DNA from: Moraxella osloensis
GTDB taxonomy: Bacteria > Pseudomonadota > Gammaproteobacteria > Pseudomonadales > Moraxellaceae
Direction: 5' to 3'
Assembly (NCBI RefSeq): GCF_009867135.1
Contig: NZ_CP047226.1
Span: 186,001-250,000, forward strand
DNA: 64,000 nucleotides
Every line of letters starts with the position of its first letter. The first letter of the stretch is position 1. Under the pieces are notes generated by a model. It did not search any database. It saw nothing but the letters and a program-made list of their open reading frames with translations, and had not been told where the DNA came from. The translations under genes and the position numbers were made by a program. Below, in pieces: positions 1-8,268 of the stretch.

Positions 1-231
1 GACATTATTATGCAAATCTGACGTTTCAAGAATAGTAAAGTTAAGGTTCGTATTGGTAGCGATTTGCTGTGGTTTAGGGTCATTACTATCATTATCATTG
101 TTATTACAAGCAACAAGTGACATGCTTGCTACAATCATGGATGTGGTGAGGCAAATGCGCTTGATTTGCGTATTCTTATAATGATGGTTTTTATAATGAT
201 GGTTTTTATAATGATGGGTTTTATAGTTCAT
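1..231 (-). CDS. 5'-nucleotidase/metallophosphatase-type lipoprotein, N-terminal part
   Basis: Only the first 77 codons lie in the window; the gene runs off the left edge. The start ATG at 231 opens a protein with a basic, histidine-rich leader, a hydrophobic stretch and a lipobox (MSLVAC, cysteine near residue 42), so an outer-membrane or periplasm-facing lipoprotein is expected. After an Asn/Asp-rich linker comes NFTILETSDLHNN, which matches the first metal-binding motif (TSDLHG-like) of the UshA/CpdB family of periplasmic 5'-nucleotidases and 2',3'-cyclic phosphodiesterases. That family releases nucleosides and phosphate from external nucleotides. The leader contains three tandem copies of HHYKN encoded by a 15-bp repeat. 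The exact substrate cannot be told from this fragment. Confidence 0.7.
   Translation of the reverse strand, partial: MNYKTHHYKNHHYKNHHYKNTQIKRICLTTSMIVASMSLVACNNNDNDSNDPKPQQIATNTNLNFTILETSDLHNNV
181..225. repeat. 15-bp tandem repeat, three copies, in lipoprotein leader
   Basis: On the minus strand the unit CATCATTATAAAAAC is repeated; two units are exact and the flanking copies differ by one or two bases (ACC before, AAG after). The unit length is a multiple of three, so copy-number change would lengthen or shorten the signal-peptide n-region by HHYKN without changing frame. Confidence 0.8.
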
Positions 232-437
232 GATCGCTCACTAAATTAGGCTCAAATAAGAGCGTTGATAAATTTGTGAAATATCATAGAAAGGTTGCGT
301 GACAAAATGATGAATAGCTAGGGGTTCATAAAATTCGCCGCCCGCCGCCTACCGTCAAGCGACCCCGCAAACAATCAATTGTTATGACCACGCACCCAAA
401 GACGCATTTGATAGTCTGCCCAATTCTAGGATAACCC
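232..437. other. Intergenic, no gene recognised
   Basis: Between the lipoprotein start and the end of the siderophore-interacting gene. It must hold the lipoprotein promoter. A short GC-rich patch (about 340-365) stands out from the surroundings. On the minus strand a short open stretch ending near 378 reads NWADYQMRLWVRGHNN and could be a gene tail, but it has no start and I do not recognise it. Confidence 0.4.
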
Positions 438-1532
438 TTAGCTTGCTCGCCAATACACTTTTAGTACGCTATTATCGCGACTTAACTGTAATAACTCATC
501 CAATAGCAAACGCAGTTTTTTCGTTGTTGTCGCTTCAAGACCACCCCAGATGTGGTCAATTTTGTGAGGATGTTGTTGTAAAAAATCTTGTAGTTTCGTA
601 AAAATCTGCGTATGGGGCAGTTGGTTATCATTCGCCACAATTGGCAACACCGTTGCAGGATACTGAGTTAAAACGTCTTCTAAATAAGCCAAATCTAGCG
701 GGCTTTGCAAAAAGGTAAGTACAATCGGCGGTATTGTCTGCTCGGTCATTGGCGACTGCTCTAACAGTCTGGCTACGGTCGGTAGTGAGGTTTCATCAGC
801 GATTAATAGACTTTGTCCCTGTGGCTGATTAACACCGAGATGATCGATTTTTTCGGGGAATTCTCGCTCACTGGTAAAAACATCGCCTGTTTTTAACGAT
901 TTTACCCAAGTTTCGCCAAGACTGATTTCGCCGTTTTTTTCTCCATGACAATAAATATCTATCCAAGCAAGGTTTTGCGTTTCACCGTTTTCATTCACGG
1001 TTTGCCATGCCTTGCGAAGCGTATAATAGCGGTAGGGGCGGGGGTGTTTTTTTAGGTCGGTGTCGGGCAGTTTGACATCAAACAAAAACGCATAACCTGC
1101 CGGTAAATCGGATAAATCGCTATCGGTTTGCACTGTCAAACGATACATATGGTGACTAACCGCTTCAACGCTTTGCAGGCAAAATTGACGCTGCTTGATG
1201 TCAATGGTTTTTTTACCTTGTTTGCGGTCACTGCGCTGCAATAAGGCGACATACTGGTCGTTAAATTTTTCAAGGGTTTGGGTCGGCTCACTAAATGCCA
1301 AAAGCTGATTGTGTAAGTGCGGCTCGTTTTGCGCAAATTGCAAATCCAACAGCAAGCCTTGTTGATAAATTTGGCGTAAGGTCACATTTTGCAAGGATTT
1401 TTGCTGAACCTTGGTTAAGTTTAGCAAGCCTAATGCCATGTGCTTCATATCATCGCTGTGGTCTTCGTTGATGTGATTGATGATGTCGGCAATTTCGGGG
1501 TCATCAAATAAAGTCAGATTTTCTGGGTGCAT
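438..1532 (-). CDS. Siderophore-interacting protein with N-terminal DUF2470 domain
   Basis: A 364-residue cytoplasmic protein. Residues about 10-90 match the DUF2470 domain found in haem-iron utilisation proteins (INEDHSDDMKHMA). The rest matches the SIP/ViuB family: a FAD-binding half (HPRPYRYYTLR, then WIDIYCHGEKNGEISLG) and a C-terminal NAD(P)H-binding half (LLIADETSLP, VYWRAS end). Members reduce ferric siderophores in the cytoplasm so that iron is released. It lies downstream of a broken siderophore receptor and ABC ATPase on the same strand, which fits an iron-siderophore locus. The gene itself appears intact, although the transport genes that would feed it are damaged. Confidence 0.85.
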   Translation of the reverse strand: MHPENLTLFDDPEIADIINHINEDHSDDMKHMALGLLNLTKVQQKSLQNVTLRQIYQQGLLLDLQFAQNEPHLHNQLLAFSEPTQTLEKFNDQYVALLQRSDRKQGKKTIDIKQRQFCLQSVEAVSHHMYRLTVQTDSDLSDLPAGYAFLFDVKLPDTDLKKHPRPYRYYTLRKAWQTVNENGETQNLAWIDIYCHGEKNGEISLGETWVKSLKTGDVFTSEREFPEKIDHLGVNQPQGQSLLIADETSLPTVARLLEQSPMTEQTIPPIVLTFLQSPLDLAYLEDVLTQYPATVLPIVANDNQLPHTQIFTKLQDFLQQHPHKIDHIWGGLEATTTKKLRLLLDELLQLSRDNSVLKVYWRAS

Positions 1533-1609
1533 AGAATGTAATTTTTGTTAAAGGGCGATAAGGAAAGAACTTGGGGTGACAAGTCCTTTGTTTAGATTTA
1601 TGGACATGA

Positions 1610-2893
1610 TTAAAACTTCGCGGTTAAGCTAACACTGGCTTGTCGCTCTGCGCCCATCCAGCAGTTGTTGCTGTTATAACAACTACCCACGTAGGTTTTG
1701 TCAAACAAGTTACTGACAGTCAAGCCCACATCGAACATGCGGTTAATTTGATAACTGCCAGCCAGATCCACCAAGGTGACGCTTGGCAAAGTATCTGAGT
1801 TTTCTCTATCAATCTGCATCCCAGCGATGTGCCGTACACCCACTTGTACCGCGGTTTTGGCGTTGGGTTTCATACTTGCCCACAGTGTGGCGTTGTGCTT
1901 GGCAATTTGTTGCGGGGTATTGCCGACCAGTTGGGGATTAAACTCATCCTTGGTGATTTCGGCATCGACATAACCGTAGCCGACACCCACATTCAACCAA
2001 TCGTTGAAACGATGATCGGCAGAAATTTCAAAACCTTTTGACGTGGTTTCACCTGTTTGGGTCTGTTTGGTCCAGTCGATGGCAGTGACCTTGTCATTTC
2101 TGCGGGTGATATCGTAGGCAGACAGCGTGGCTTTGGTGGCTTTATCTGGCGAGTTGTATTTTATGCCGACTTCAACTTGGTTGGCGGTGGTGGGCTTAAA
2201 GGCTTCACCTGTAATATAGTTGACGCCCAATAAGGGTTGAAATGACTGAGCGTAGCTGACATAGGGAGCAAACCCATTGTCAAGTTGATACAGGGCTGAC
2301 AATCGCCCGGATGTTTGGTTGGCTTCGTTGACGGTGGTTTTTGCATTGCTACCTGTGGCAGTGGTTTTGGTGGTGCTTTTATAGTCATCATGGCGTAACC
2401 CTGCGACCACAGTGAGCTTGTTCCATTGCATTTCATCTTGTAGATAAACGCCGAATTGACTTTGCTCAATATCATCGGTTTGTTGATAGCCTGTCAAACT
2501 AAGGGCAGTTTTGCTAAATAAATCATAATCAGGATCGCTTAAATCGATGATGGGTATGCCATTGTACATGGCATCTGCGTACTTAGCGGTGCTGTCGGTT
2601 TTTTGATAGTCCACACCCAATAATAAATTGTGGGAGGTATTATCGGTAATCAGACTATAAGCCAATTGGTTATCGGTGGCCCAGTTGGTCATTTTTTCAT
2701 CGGTCGTGTAGGCGGTGCGTATCAGCTTGCTGTCTGAGCCCTCGCTAAAGCCTTGATGGTAGGTGTTTTTTTGTTGGGCATCGGCATCGGTGTAACGCAA
2801 GGTATGTTTAAAGGTTAGCAAATCATTGATTTTCCAGTTGATGGTCTCGCTTGGCATAAAGACTTTTTTACTAAAATCATTCCATTTATCGCC
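1610..2893 (-). pseudogene. TonB-dependent siderophore receptor, C-terminal half only
   Basis: About 415-428 codons encode the C-terminal beta-barrel of a FhuA/FepA-like outer-membrane siderophore receptor: repeated amphipathic strands, FGVYLQDEMQWNKLTVVAGLRHD, a TonB-receptor style end (VSNLFDKTYVG, then a terminal Phe). Signal peptide, TonB box and plug domain are absent. Receptor-like reading begins at GDKWNDFSKKVF, directly behind a TAG stop at 2894-2896 and directly against the broken ABC ATPase. An internal ATG at 2857 exists but has no convincing ribosome site. I infer a deletion that removed the front of this gene. A barrel without plug or signal peptide is unlikely to be exported. 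Confidence 0.85.
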
Positions 2894-3198
2894 CTAACAT
2901 CACCAGTTCGGCAACGGTAAATTGACTGGCATCAGGCAATTTTTGCGGTAAATAGGCGACTTGCTGTGCGAAGGTTTTTGGCGGTAAATCAAAGATTGAT
3001 TTGTCAGCAAAATCCTGTAATAAAATCTGTCCGCTAGTGGGGGGGTGTTTCCCCTGCCAAAGCTTTAATTAGGGTGGATTTGCCCGAACCGTTATGCCCA
3101 ATTAAGGCATAGATTTTTCCCTTATCAATGGTGACATTGATGTTGTGTAAGAGGGTTTTTTGTTGGCGCATGACGGTAAGCGATTGGGTGGTTAGCAT
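2886..3198 (-). pseudogene. Iron-siderophore ABC transporter ATPase, N-terminal remnant with frameshift
   Basis: From ATG at 3198 the minus strand reads [20 protein letters not shown], then [16 protein letters not shown], a Walker A typical of FhuC/FecE-like ATPases. A run of seven C (3039-3045) then puts the frame into a stop (TPPH-stop). With six C the frame continues [13 protein letters not shown] and QVAYLPQKL to VMLGR, where it meets a stop at 2886-2888. Signature motif, Walker B and the rest are gone. The remnant abuts the receptor remnant, so one deletion appears to have fused two genes of a siderophore transport operon. Confidence 0.85.
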
Positions 3199-3241
3199 GA
3201 TTTGCCCAAGGTCAAAGTTTTAAAATAGCAAATCATAGCAT

Positions 3242-3326
3242 TGATGATAATAATTATCATTAATTTTTATAAATAAGAATTAATATCATTTAAGATATTG
3301 ATAACGATTATCATTCACACTATAAT
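3242..3326 (+). promoter_or_regulatory. Fur boxes and sigma-70 promoter of tonB
   Basis: GATAACGATTATCATT at 3300-3315 and TGATAATAATTATCATTA within 3245-3262 closely match the Fur consensus of GAT(A/T)AT hexamers. The first overlaps a good promoter: TTGATA at 3298-3303, a 17-base spacer, and TATAAT at 3321-3326, reading toward tonB. The second lies nearer the opposite-strand ABC remnant, so the region was probably a shared, iron-repressed divergent control region. Confidence 0.85.
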
Positions 3327-3369
3327 ACAGCGATTTTAAGACTTTTCCTAAATATACAGCCCTATAACT

Positions 3370-4473
3370 ATGCCTATCCAACGTCACGCTAACTTTAGTC
3401 AAGCCCATTTCTCAAACAATATTAGTACCATATTCGATAAAAAGTCGGGCACGTTGGCACTGATTGGCGTATTGAGCTTACACGGTATCGTAGCGATTAG
3501 CTTGGAAAATATGGCAACGCCTGATATCAAACCGCCCAACGTCACACCACCGTTAGAAATTAGCTTTATCGCGCCACCACCTGCGGCAGACAAGCCTGCA
3601 GAGATGACGGTAACAGCCGAGCCAAAACCGATAAAACAACTACCCAAACCCGTCGAAAAGCCAAAAGAAAAACTAGCAGAAAAACCAAAAGAAAAGCCGA
3701 TAGAAAAACCTATCAGCAAGCCTATCGAGAAAACGGTTGAAAAACCGATGGCTAAAAAACCTGTAGAACAACCGATTAAACCATTACCCGAACCGTTGAA
3801 ACCAGCAGAAAATCCTATCGTCAAGCCGCCACAGGTTGACCAAAACATTGTCATGGCAAGGCAACTAGCCCTCGCCAATGAGCGAGCCGAACAAGCGCAA
3901 AAACAACAATTTGAGCGCCAACAAGCACTCACCAGACAGCAAGACTTAAAACGACAACAAGAATTGGAACGACAAGAAGAATTGCAGCGACAACAAGCGC
4001 TTGCACGGCAAAAAGCGTTGGAAAACCAATTAATTGAACAACAACAACGTGAGCGCAAACAAGCAGAAGTGGATCGTCAAAAAGCGCTAGCTGATGCCAA
4101 AGCCAGACAAGCAGATGAAGCTAGGGCAAAAGCTGAAAAGGCAAAACAACAACAAGCCGACAAGGATAAAGAAGCGCAACAAGCGCAAAATAATTCACCT
4201 GTAAGCTTTTCGGCAGGGCAAGCAAGTTGGCGACGTCAACCTAGCTTTAGCTGCCGTAGTGAGGACCTCGAAAATGGCGCATTGACGGCAGTTATTCGCT
4301 ACACGGTGGACAAACAAGGCAATCCAACCAGCGTCACTTTAGCCAAATCGACCGGCAATGTCAGAGTCGATAGACAACTGTCTATGCAGGCTAAGAGCGG
4401 CAAATTTAACCCCTTTACCAAAAATGGCGTACCGGTGGTTGGTATTGTCAATCTACCGGTTCGCTGTCAATAA
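3370..4473 (+). CDS. tonB: TonB energy-transducing protein
   Basis: A 367-residue inner-membrane protein that couples the proton-motive force (with ExbB/ExbD) to outer-membrane receptors. A single membrane anchor lies near residues 26-45 (TLALIGVLSLHGIVAISL). A long periplasmic spacer follows: Lys-Pro repeats (EKPKEKP, KPISKPIEK) at about 80-150, then a Gln/Arg/Ala-rich, probably coiled-coil stretch at about 160-275. The C-terminal TonB domain spans about 285-367 (GALTAVIRYTVDKQGNPTSV, FNPFTKNGVPV). A strong Fur-box promoter lies just upstream and a terminator follows, so it is monocistronic. No exbB or exbD is present here. The neighbouring receptor is broken, so this TonB must serve receptors encoded elsewhere. 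Confidence 0.92.
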   Translation: MPIQRHANFSQAHFSNNISTIFDKKSGTLALIGVLSLHGIVAISLENMATPDIKPPNVTPPLEISFIAPPPAADKPAEMTVTAEPKPIKQLPKPVEKPKEKLAEKPKEKPIEKPISKPIEKTVEKPMAKKPVEQPIKPLPEPLKPAENPIVKPPQVDQNIVMARQLALANERAEQAQKQQFERQQALTRQQDLKRQQELERQEELQRQQALARQKALENQLIEQQQRERKQAEVDRQKALADAKARQADEARAKAEKAKQQQADKDKEAQQAQNNSPVSFSAGQASWRRQPSFSCRSEDLENGALTAVIRYTVDKQGNPTSVTLAKSTGNVRVDRQLSMQAKSGKFNPFTKNGVPVVGIVNLPVRCQ

Positions 4474-4493
4474 ATAGTAAACCTATTGGCGCA

Positions 4494-4531
4494 AAAAAAC
4501 CCTCTAAATAGTTTATTGAGAGGGTTTTTTT
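4494..4531. terminator. Bidirectional terminator between tonB and nitroreductase
   Basis: AAAAAACCCTCT and AGAGGGTTTTTT form a perfect stem around a 13-base loop, with T-runs in both directions. It lies between convergent genes. Confidence 0.9.
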
Positions 4532-4544
4532 GATACTTGATGAA

Positions 4545-5180
4545 TTAATTGTATTCAATAACAAAATCTTCAGTGGCTACGCGTACTTTTGCCATAGGCG
4601 CAATCCAATCACGTGCTGGATCGGCAACACCCACGTACATGATTACGATGCTTTTTAGCCCCAATTTTTCTAAACCTAATACCTCGTCAATCAGCTTAGG
4701 ATTAAAGCCTTCGGCAGGGCAACTGTCTACTTTAAGCTCTGCTGCTTGTGCCAACGCAAGTCCCAAGCCAATGTAAGCTTGGCGAGCGATATGTTCAAAG
4801 TTTTCGTCTGCGCTTTTTTTGGCCACACTTGCTTTGAGCATGGAAGTATAGCTATCAAAACGCCCTCTAGGTAAGCCACGCTCATCTGTGGTCATGTCAT
4901 ATACGGTATCAATTTTTTCGGCGCTATAATCCTGCCAACCTGCAAAAACAAGTACGTGAGAACATTCTTTCATGCAGTCAGGATTGAGTGCACCGGCCAC
5001 TAGCTGCGCTTTGATGGCTTGGTTTTTGACCACGATAACTTTAAAGGGCTGCAATCCCGATGAGGTGGGCGCAAGTCGGGCGGCTTCGATGATTTTGTCG
5101 ATATTTTCTTGGCTCACGCTTTGGTTTGGGTCAAAGGCTTTGACGGCATGGCGCCATTGTAAATTTTCAATCAGTGACAT
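4545..5180 (-). CDS. NAD(P)H-dependent oxidoreductase, nitroreductase family (NfsB-like)
   Basis: A 211-residue cytoplasmic flavoprotein of the nitroreductase fold, close in length to E. coli NfsB (217). Visible family features are the N-terminal WRHAVKAFDP segment, the FMN-contacting RLAPTSSGLQPFKVIVV stretch (about residues 35-52), HIARQAYIGLGLALAQAAEL in the middle helix and the C-terminal ARDWIAPMAKVRV. Such enzymes reduce quinones and nitroaromatics using FMN. The start is preceded by a GGAA-type site (TTAGGAATATTTC before ATG). It is the last gene before the shared terminator with tonB. The physiological substrate is not known from sequence. Confidence 0.85.
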   Translation of the reverse strand: MSLIENLQWRHAVKAFDPNQSVSQENIDKIIEAARLAPTSSGLQPFKVIVVKNQAIKAQLVAGALNPDCMKECSHVLVFAGWQDYSAEKIDTVYDMTTDERGLPRGRFDSYTSMLKASVAKKSADENFEHIARQAYIGLGLALAQAAELKVDSCPAEGFNPKLIDEVLGLEKLGLKSIVIMYVGVADPARDWIAPMAKVRVATEDFVIEYN

Positions 5181-5189
5181 GAAATATTC

Positions 5190-5396
5190 CTAATCTAGTG
5201 ATAAAACTATAACGATAATAGTAGAGCGATAAAAGTTATTGTCCGAGCCTTTAAACAAAGCTATAGAAAGCTCGATGTTACCAATTTTGTCATTGGCTTT
5301 TACATAACTTGGGTGGTTTTCAACTTGCTCAACAAAACGGTGAATGTGCCCAATGTGCCCAAATGGGTCTTTGACATTTGAGCACGCCGCTTGCAA
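5190..5396 (-). pseudogene. Possible remnant of a VOC/glyoxalase-family protein
   Basis: A short open stretch on the minus strand has no ATG start. Its beginning, CSNVKDPFGHIGHI, resembles the C-terminal motif of PhnB/glyoxalase-like VOC proteins (VKDPFGHxWxI). The remainder is unremarkable. It lies between ohr and the nitroreductase, where an intact gene would be expected. I consider it a likely decayed fragment; it could also be chance resemblance. Confidence 0.3.
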
Positions 5397-5416
5397 TGGA
5401 AATTATGTTAAATTGA

Positions 5417-5833
5417 TTATGCGACTACTTGGGTATGCAGACGTACGTCGACATTGCCACGCACGGCATTGGAATACGGGCAGACTTTGTCCGTCTTTTC
5501 AACCAAGTCTTTCGCTTGCTCTTCGCTGACGCCGCTAAGTTCAATATATAAATCGATGTCAAGCGCATAACCGCCTTGGGTATTCATGCCAAGCCCAACC
5601 ACTGCTGAGGTTTTTGAGCTGACGCCTTCTAGCTTCATGCGCTGTGCCACATGAGTCAACGCATTGTCAAAACAAGCGGCATAACCCATGGCAAATAATT
5701 TTTCTGGGTTAACGCCTGTGCTATTTTGCTCAGGGGATTGTAAATCAAAGCCCAGTGAACCATCTTCTAGTGCAACGTGACCTGAGCGGCCACCTGTTGA
5801 GGTAGCAGTTGGAGTTTTATAAAAAATTTTCAT
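5417..5833 (-). CDS. ohr: Organic hydroperoxide resistance protein (Ohr, OsmC superfamily)
   Basis: A 138-residue thiol peroxidase that reduces organic and fatty-acid hydroperoxides with lipoamide or dihydrolipoyl proteins as donor. The two redox cysteines sit in GYAACFDNAL (about residue 54) and KVCPYSNAVRG (about residue 118), as in Ohr rather than OsmC. Length is typical. It has an AAGGTAATCTT-like ribosome site before ATG. Upstream on the same strand lies ohrR, and a perfect inverted repeat occupies the gap, so peroxide-inducible OhrR repression is expected. Confidence 0.93.
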   Translation of the reverse strand: MKIFYKTPTATSTGGRSGHVALEDGSLGFDLQSPEQNSTGVNPEKLFAMGYAACFDNALTHVAQRMKLEGVSSKTSAVVGLGMNTQGGYALDIDLYIELSGVSEEQAKDLVEKTDKVCPYSNAVRGNVDVRLHTQVVA

Positions 5834-5937
5834 AAGATTACCTTATTTTGAATACTTAACTTGCGTGAATGAAAAAAATCGGCGATAGACGTTACAACAT
5901 TCGCCACGGTATTTAGGTTTTAATATTTAAGTTTTAA

Positions 5938-5965
5938 AAAATTATATTTTACACAATATAATTTT
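5938..5965. promoter_or_regulatory. Perfect 11-bp inverted repeat, probable OhrR operator of ohr
   Basis: AAAATTATATT (5938-5948) and AATATAATTTT (5955-5965) are exact inverted repeats with a 6-base spacer. They lie about 105 bases upstream of the ohr start, between ohrR and ohr. OhrR repressors bind AT-rich palindromes in this position, so this is the best candidate operator. Confidence 0.65.
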
Positions 5966-6112
5966 CGGTGCCTAGATAAGGTAATAAAATTCTCACACGC
6001 TGCATACAAAATAATAACAAATGACTAAAAATGCTAAATCTAACGATACCCTAACAAGACGCATGATAATAGACAAGACGCAGGCAGATAGCGCTTAAAG
6101 ATGAAAATTTGT

Positions 6113-6577
6113 TTAATGATTTTTGGGTGATAGATTGTGGGGACACACCTCTGTATGAGTCGGGCAGAGTTTTTGTGCCACTCGTTGTAGCAGATCTATT
6201 GCTTCATCATCTAACTGCATGGCAGCCAACATAGCACTAGGAATGGTAGCGGCTTGGAGTTTTAGGGCATCCCCTTTGGCAGTGAGCGAGATCTGTACTA
6301 CCCGTTCGTCTTGGGCGGCACGCTCACGGTGCACGAAGCCCTTGGCCTCAAGTCTTTTAAGTAAAGGGGTAAGTGTGCCGGTATCAAGGTCTAAAAAATC
6401 GCCCAATGTGCCGACAGTTTGTGGACTTTTTTCCCATAGCACCAACATGACAAGGTACTGTGGGTAGGTCAAATCCAAGGCTTTTAGCAGGGGGCGATAG
6501 TGGTTAGTGATACTTTTTGACAGTGAATAAATGGGAAAACATAACTGATTACTAAGTTTGAGGGCATCAAGGCTCAT
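6113..6577 (-). CDS. ohrR: MarR-family organic hydroperoxide sensor/repressor OhrR
   Basis: A 154-residue winged-helix repressor. The N-terminal LSNQLCFPIYSLSK carries the reactive cysteine (residue 13 from this start) conserved in OhrR, whose oxidation releases DNA. The winged helix follows (YPQYLVMLVLWEKSPQTVGTLGD, LDLDTGTLTPLLKRLEAKGFVHR, then the wing around DERVVQISLT). I choose the ATG at 6577 because OhrR proteins normally begin just before the LCFPIY motif; the longer reading to 6646 begins with TTG. It is transcribed in the same direction as ohr, 279 bases upstream. Confidence 0.9.
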   Translation of the reverse strand: MSLDALKLSNQLCFPIYSLSKSITNHYRPLLKALDLTYPQYLVMLVLWEKSPQTVGTLGDFLDLDTGTLTPLLKRLEAKGFVHRERAAQDERVVQISLTAKGDALKLQAATIPSAMLAAMQLDDEAIDLLQRVAQKLCPTHTEVCPHNLSPKNH

Positions 6578-6800
6578 CGTATTTTTTGGGACTCTAGAGA
6601 TGAAAGGGTCATTGACCACTATAGGAAAAAACGCCTCTTTATGCAATCATTAACCACAATTAGCGGTCTGTGCGGTCAAGCGGTTGATAGCCGATGATAG
6701 TGCATAATGTGACAAAGATAGCGGGTTAAATGACGGCATTTGTTTTTAAATTCATAATCTTGCATAATGGGTTTGGTATACTAAAAATCAAGGTGGGGAT

Positions 6801-7259
6801 ATGCTAATTGAGCCTTGGCACTGGCTGATTTTGGGGTTAGTGCTGATTATTCTTGAACTATTCTTGACCAGTTTTGTGAGTTTATCGATTGGTGTGGCAG
6901 CGATTGTGGTGGCTGCTTTTTCATGGCTATTACCGTTTAGCTGGTTTTTTTGGCTGATGGTATGGCTGATACTGTCGGTGATTTTTACTATCATTGGTTT
7001 TAAATTTATCAAGCCGTATATGCAAAATCGTACCACAGCAGGATTGGGTTCTGGGGTTATCATCGGGGAAACAGGCATGATTATTCAAAGTCCGCAAGCA
7101 GATAAATTGGGCAAGATTCGTTTTAGTGTGCCAATTTTTGGGGCGGATGAGTGGGTGTGTCGTAGCTACCAAAGCGCACCGCTAGAAGTTGGCGATAGAG
7201 CCATTGTGGTGGATGTTATTGGAAATGAGTTGCTTGTAGAATCCACCAAGCATCAATAA
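6801..7259 (+). CDS. NfeD-family membrane protein
   Basis: A 152-residue inner-membrane protein. Two or three hydrophobic segments fill residues about 8-75 (WLILGLVLIILELFL, AAIVVAAFSWLLPFSWFFWLMVWLIL region), followed by a soluble OB-fold-like NfeD domain (GLGSGVIIGETGMI, APLEVGDRAIVVDVIGNELLVE). Short NfeD proteins pair with an SPFH/stomatin gene in one operon and are thought to help assemble or regulate that complex. The SPFH gene starts 31 bases downstream. The start is supported by AAGGTGGGGAT just before ATG. The last codons lie inside a 10-bp tandem repeat. Confidence 0.88.
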   Translation: MLIEPWHWLILGLVLIILELFLTSFVSLSIGVAAIVVAAFSWLLPFSWFFWLMVWLILSVIFTIIGFKFIKPYMQNRTTAGLGSGVIIGETGMIIQSPQADKLGKIRFSVPIFGADEWVCRSYQSAPLEVGDRAIVVDVIGNELLVESTKHQ

Positions 7260-7277
7260 GCATTAATAAGCATCAAT
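7248..7277. repeat. 10-bp direct repeat, three copies, at end of nfeD gene
   Basis: AAGCATCAAT, AAGCATTAAT, AAGCATCAAT follow one another. The nfeD stop codon (7257-7259) lies at the first junction, so the extra copies fall in the spacer before the SPFH gene. Confidence 0.85.
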
Positions 7278-7289
7278 AAAGGAATTGTC

Positions 7290-8162
7290 ATGGAAGCGTT
7301 GAGCGGTATTGGTATTTTTTTGGTCGCCTTTGTGCTATTTACCCTTTATAAAGGGGTAAAAATCGTACCACAAGGGTTTAAGTGGATTGTACAGCGTTTG
7401 GGTAAGTACCATCAGACCTTAGAGCCTGGGTTGAATTTTATCATTCCTTATGTCGATAACGTGGCATATAAAGTAACTACCAAAGATATCGTGCTAGATA
7501 TTCCATCGCAAGAGGTAATCACCCGTGATAACGTCGTGATTATCGCCAATGCGGTGGCGTATATCAATATCGTGCATCCAGAGCGTGCCGTGTATGGTAT
7601 TGAGGATTATGAGCAGGGCATTCGTAATTTGGTACAAACCTCACTACGCTCTATCATTGGTGACATGGATTTTGACAGTGCGTTATCATCGCGTGACCAA
7701 ATCAAAGCCGCGCTAAAAATGTCAATTTCTGATGATATTGCCGATTGGGGAATTACCCTAAAAACCGTGGAAATCCAAGATATTAGCCCATCGCCTACCA
7801 TGCAAATGGCGATGGAAGAACAGGCAGCTGCGGAGCGTCAACGCCGTGCTACAGTGACCAAAGCGGATGGGCAACGCCAAGCGGCGATTGCAGAAGCCGA
7901 TGGACGTCTTGAGGCTTCACGGCGTGATGCCGAAGCACAAGTGGTACTGGCGCGAGGCAGTGAGCAATCAATTCGCTTGATTAGTGAAGCGGTGGGCGAG
8001 CGCGAAATTCCGCTGCTATATCTACTAGGTGAGCAGTACATCAAAGCCATGACTGATATGTCAAAATCACCGAATGCCAAAACCGTGGTACTGCCTGCCG
8101 ATATCTTAAATACCGTGCGCGGTATGATGGGGGAAGTGGGCGATAAAATCCATCGTCCTTAA
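7290..8162 (+). CDS. SPFH/Band 7 (stomatin-like, paraslipin) membrane protein
   Basis: A 290-residue protein with one N-terminal membrane helix (IGIFLVAFVLFTLYKGV), then the SPFH domain (VPQGFKWIVQRLGKYHQTLEPGL, TKDIVLDIPSQEVITRDNV) and an alanine/glutamate-rich helical region (EEQAAAERQRRATVTKADGQ, EADGRLEASRRDAEAQ) typical of the oligomerising coiled coil. It resembles E. coli QmcA and human stomatin-like protein 2. Such proteins form large ring assemblies at the inner membrane and interact with proteases. It follows nfeD with an AAAGGA site, and a terminator follows. Confidence 0.9.
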   Translation: MEALSGIGIFLVAFVLFTLYKGVKIVPQGFKWIVQRLGKYHQTLEPGLNFIIPYVDNVAYKVTTKDIVLDIPSQEVITRDNVVIIANAVAYINIVHPERAVYGIEDYEQGIRNLVQTSLRSIIGDMDFDSALSSRDQIKAALKMSISDDIADWGITLKTVEIQDISPSPTMQMAMEEQAAAERQRRATVTKADGQRQAAIAEADGRLEASRRDAEAQVVLARGSEQSIRLISEAVGEREIPLLYLLGEQYIKAMTDMSKSPNAKTVVLPADILNTVRGMMGEVGDKIHRP

Positions 8163-8200
8163 ATTTGGCATTACTACCTGCTGACTCGAGCCGCTGACTG

Positions 8201-8225
8201 AAACCGCATCACCTTGCGGTTTTTT
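8201..8225 (+). terminator. Terminator after the SPFH gene
   Basis: AAACCGCA and TGCGGTTT pair around a 6-base loop and are followed by a T-run. Confidence 0.85.
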
Positions 8226-8268
8226 ATTCGCCAAAATTGGGTAATCATGAAATTTTAGGATGTACAGT

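Noticed and set aside
3399-4058. Long Cys/Ser-rich frame opposite tonB
   Set aside because: It mirrors the Gln/Lys/Pro repeats of tonB on the other strand; composition is an artefact and there is no ribosome site.
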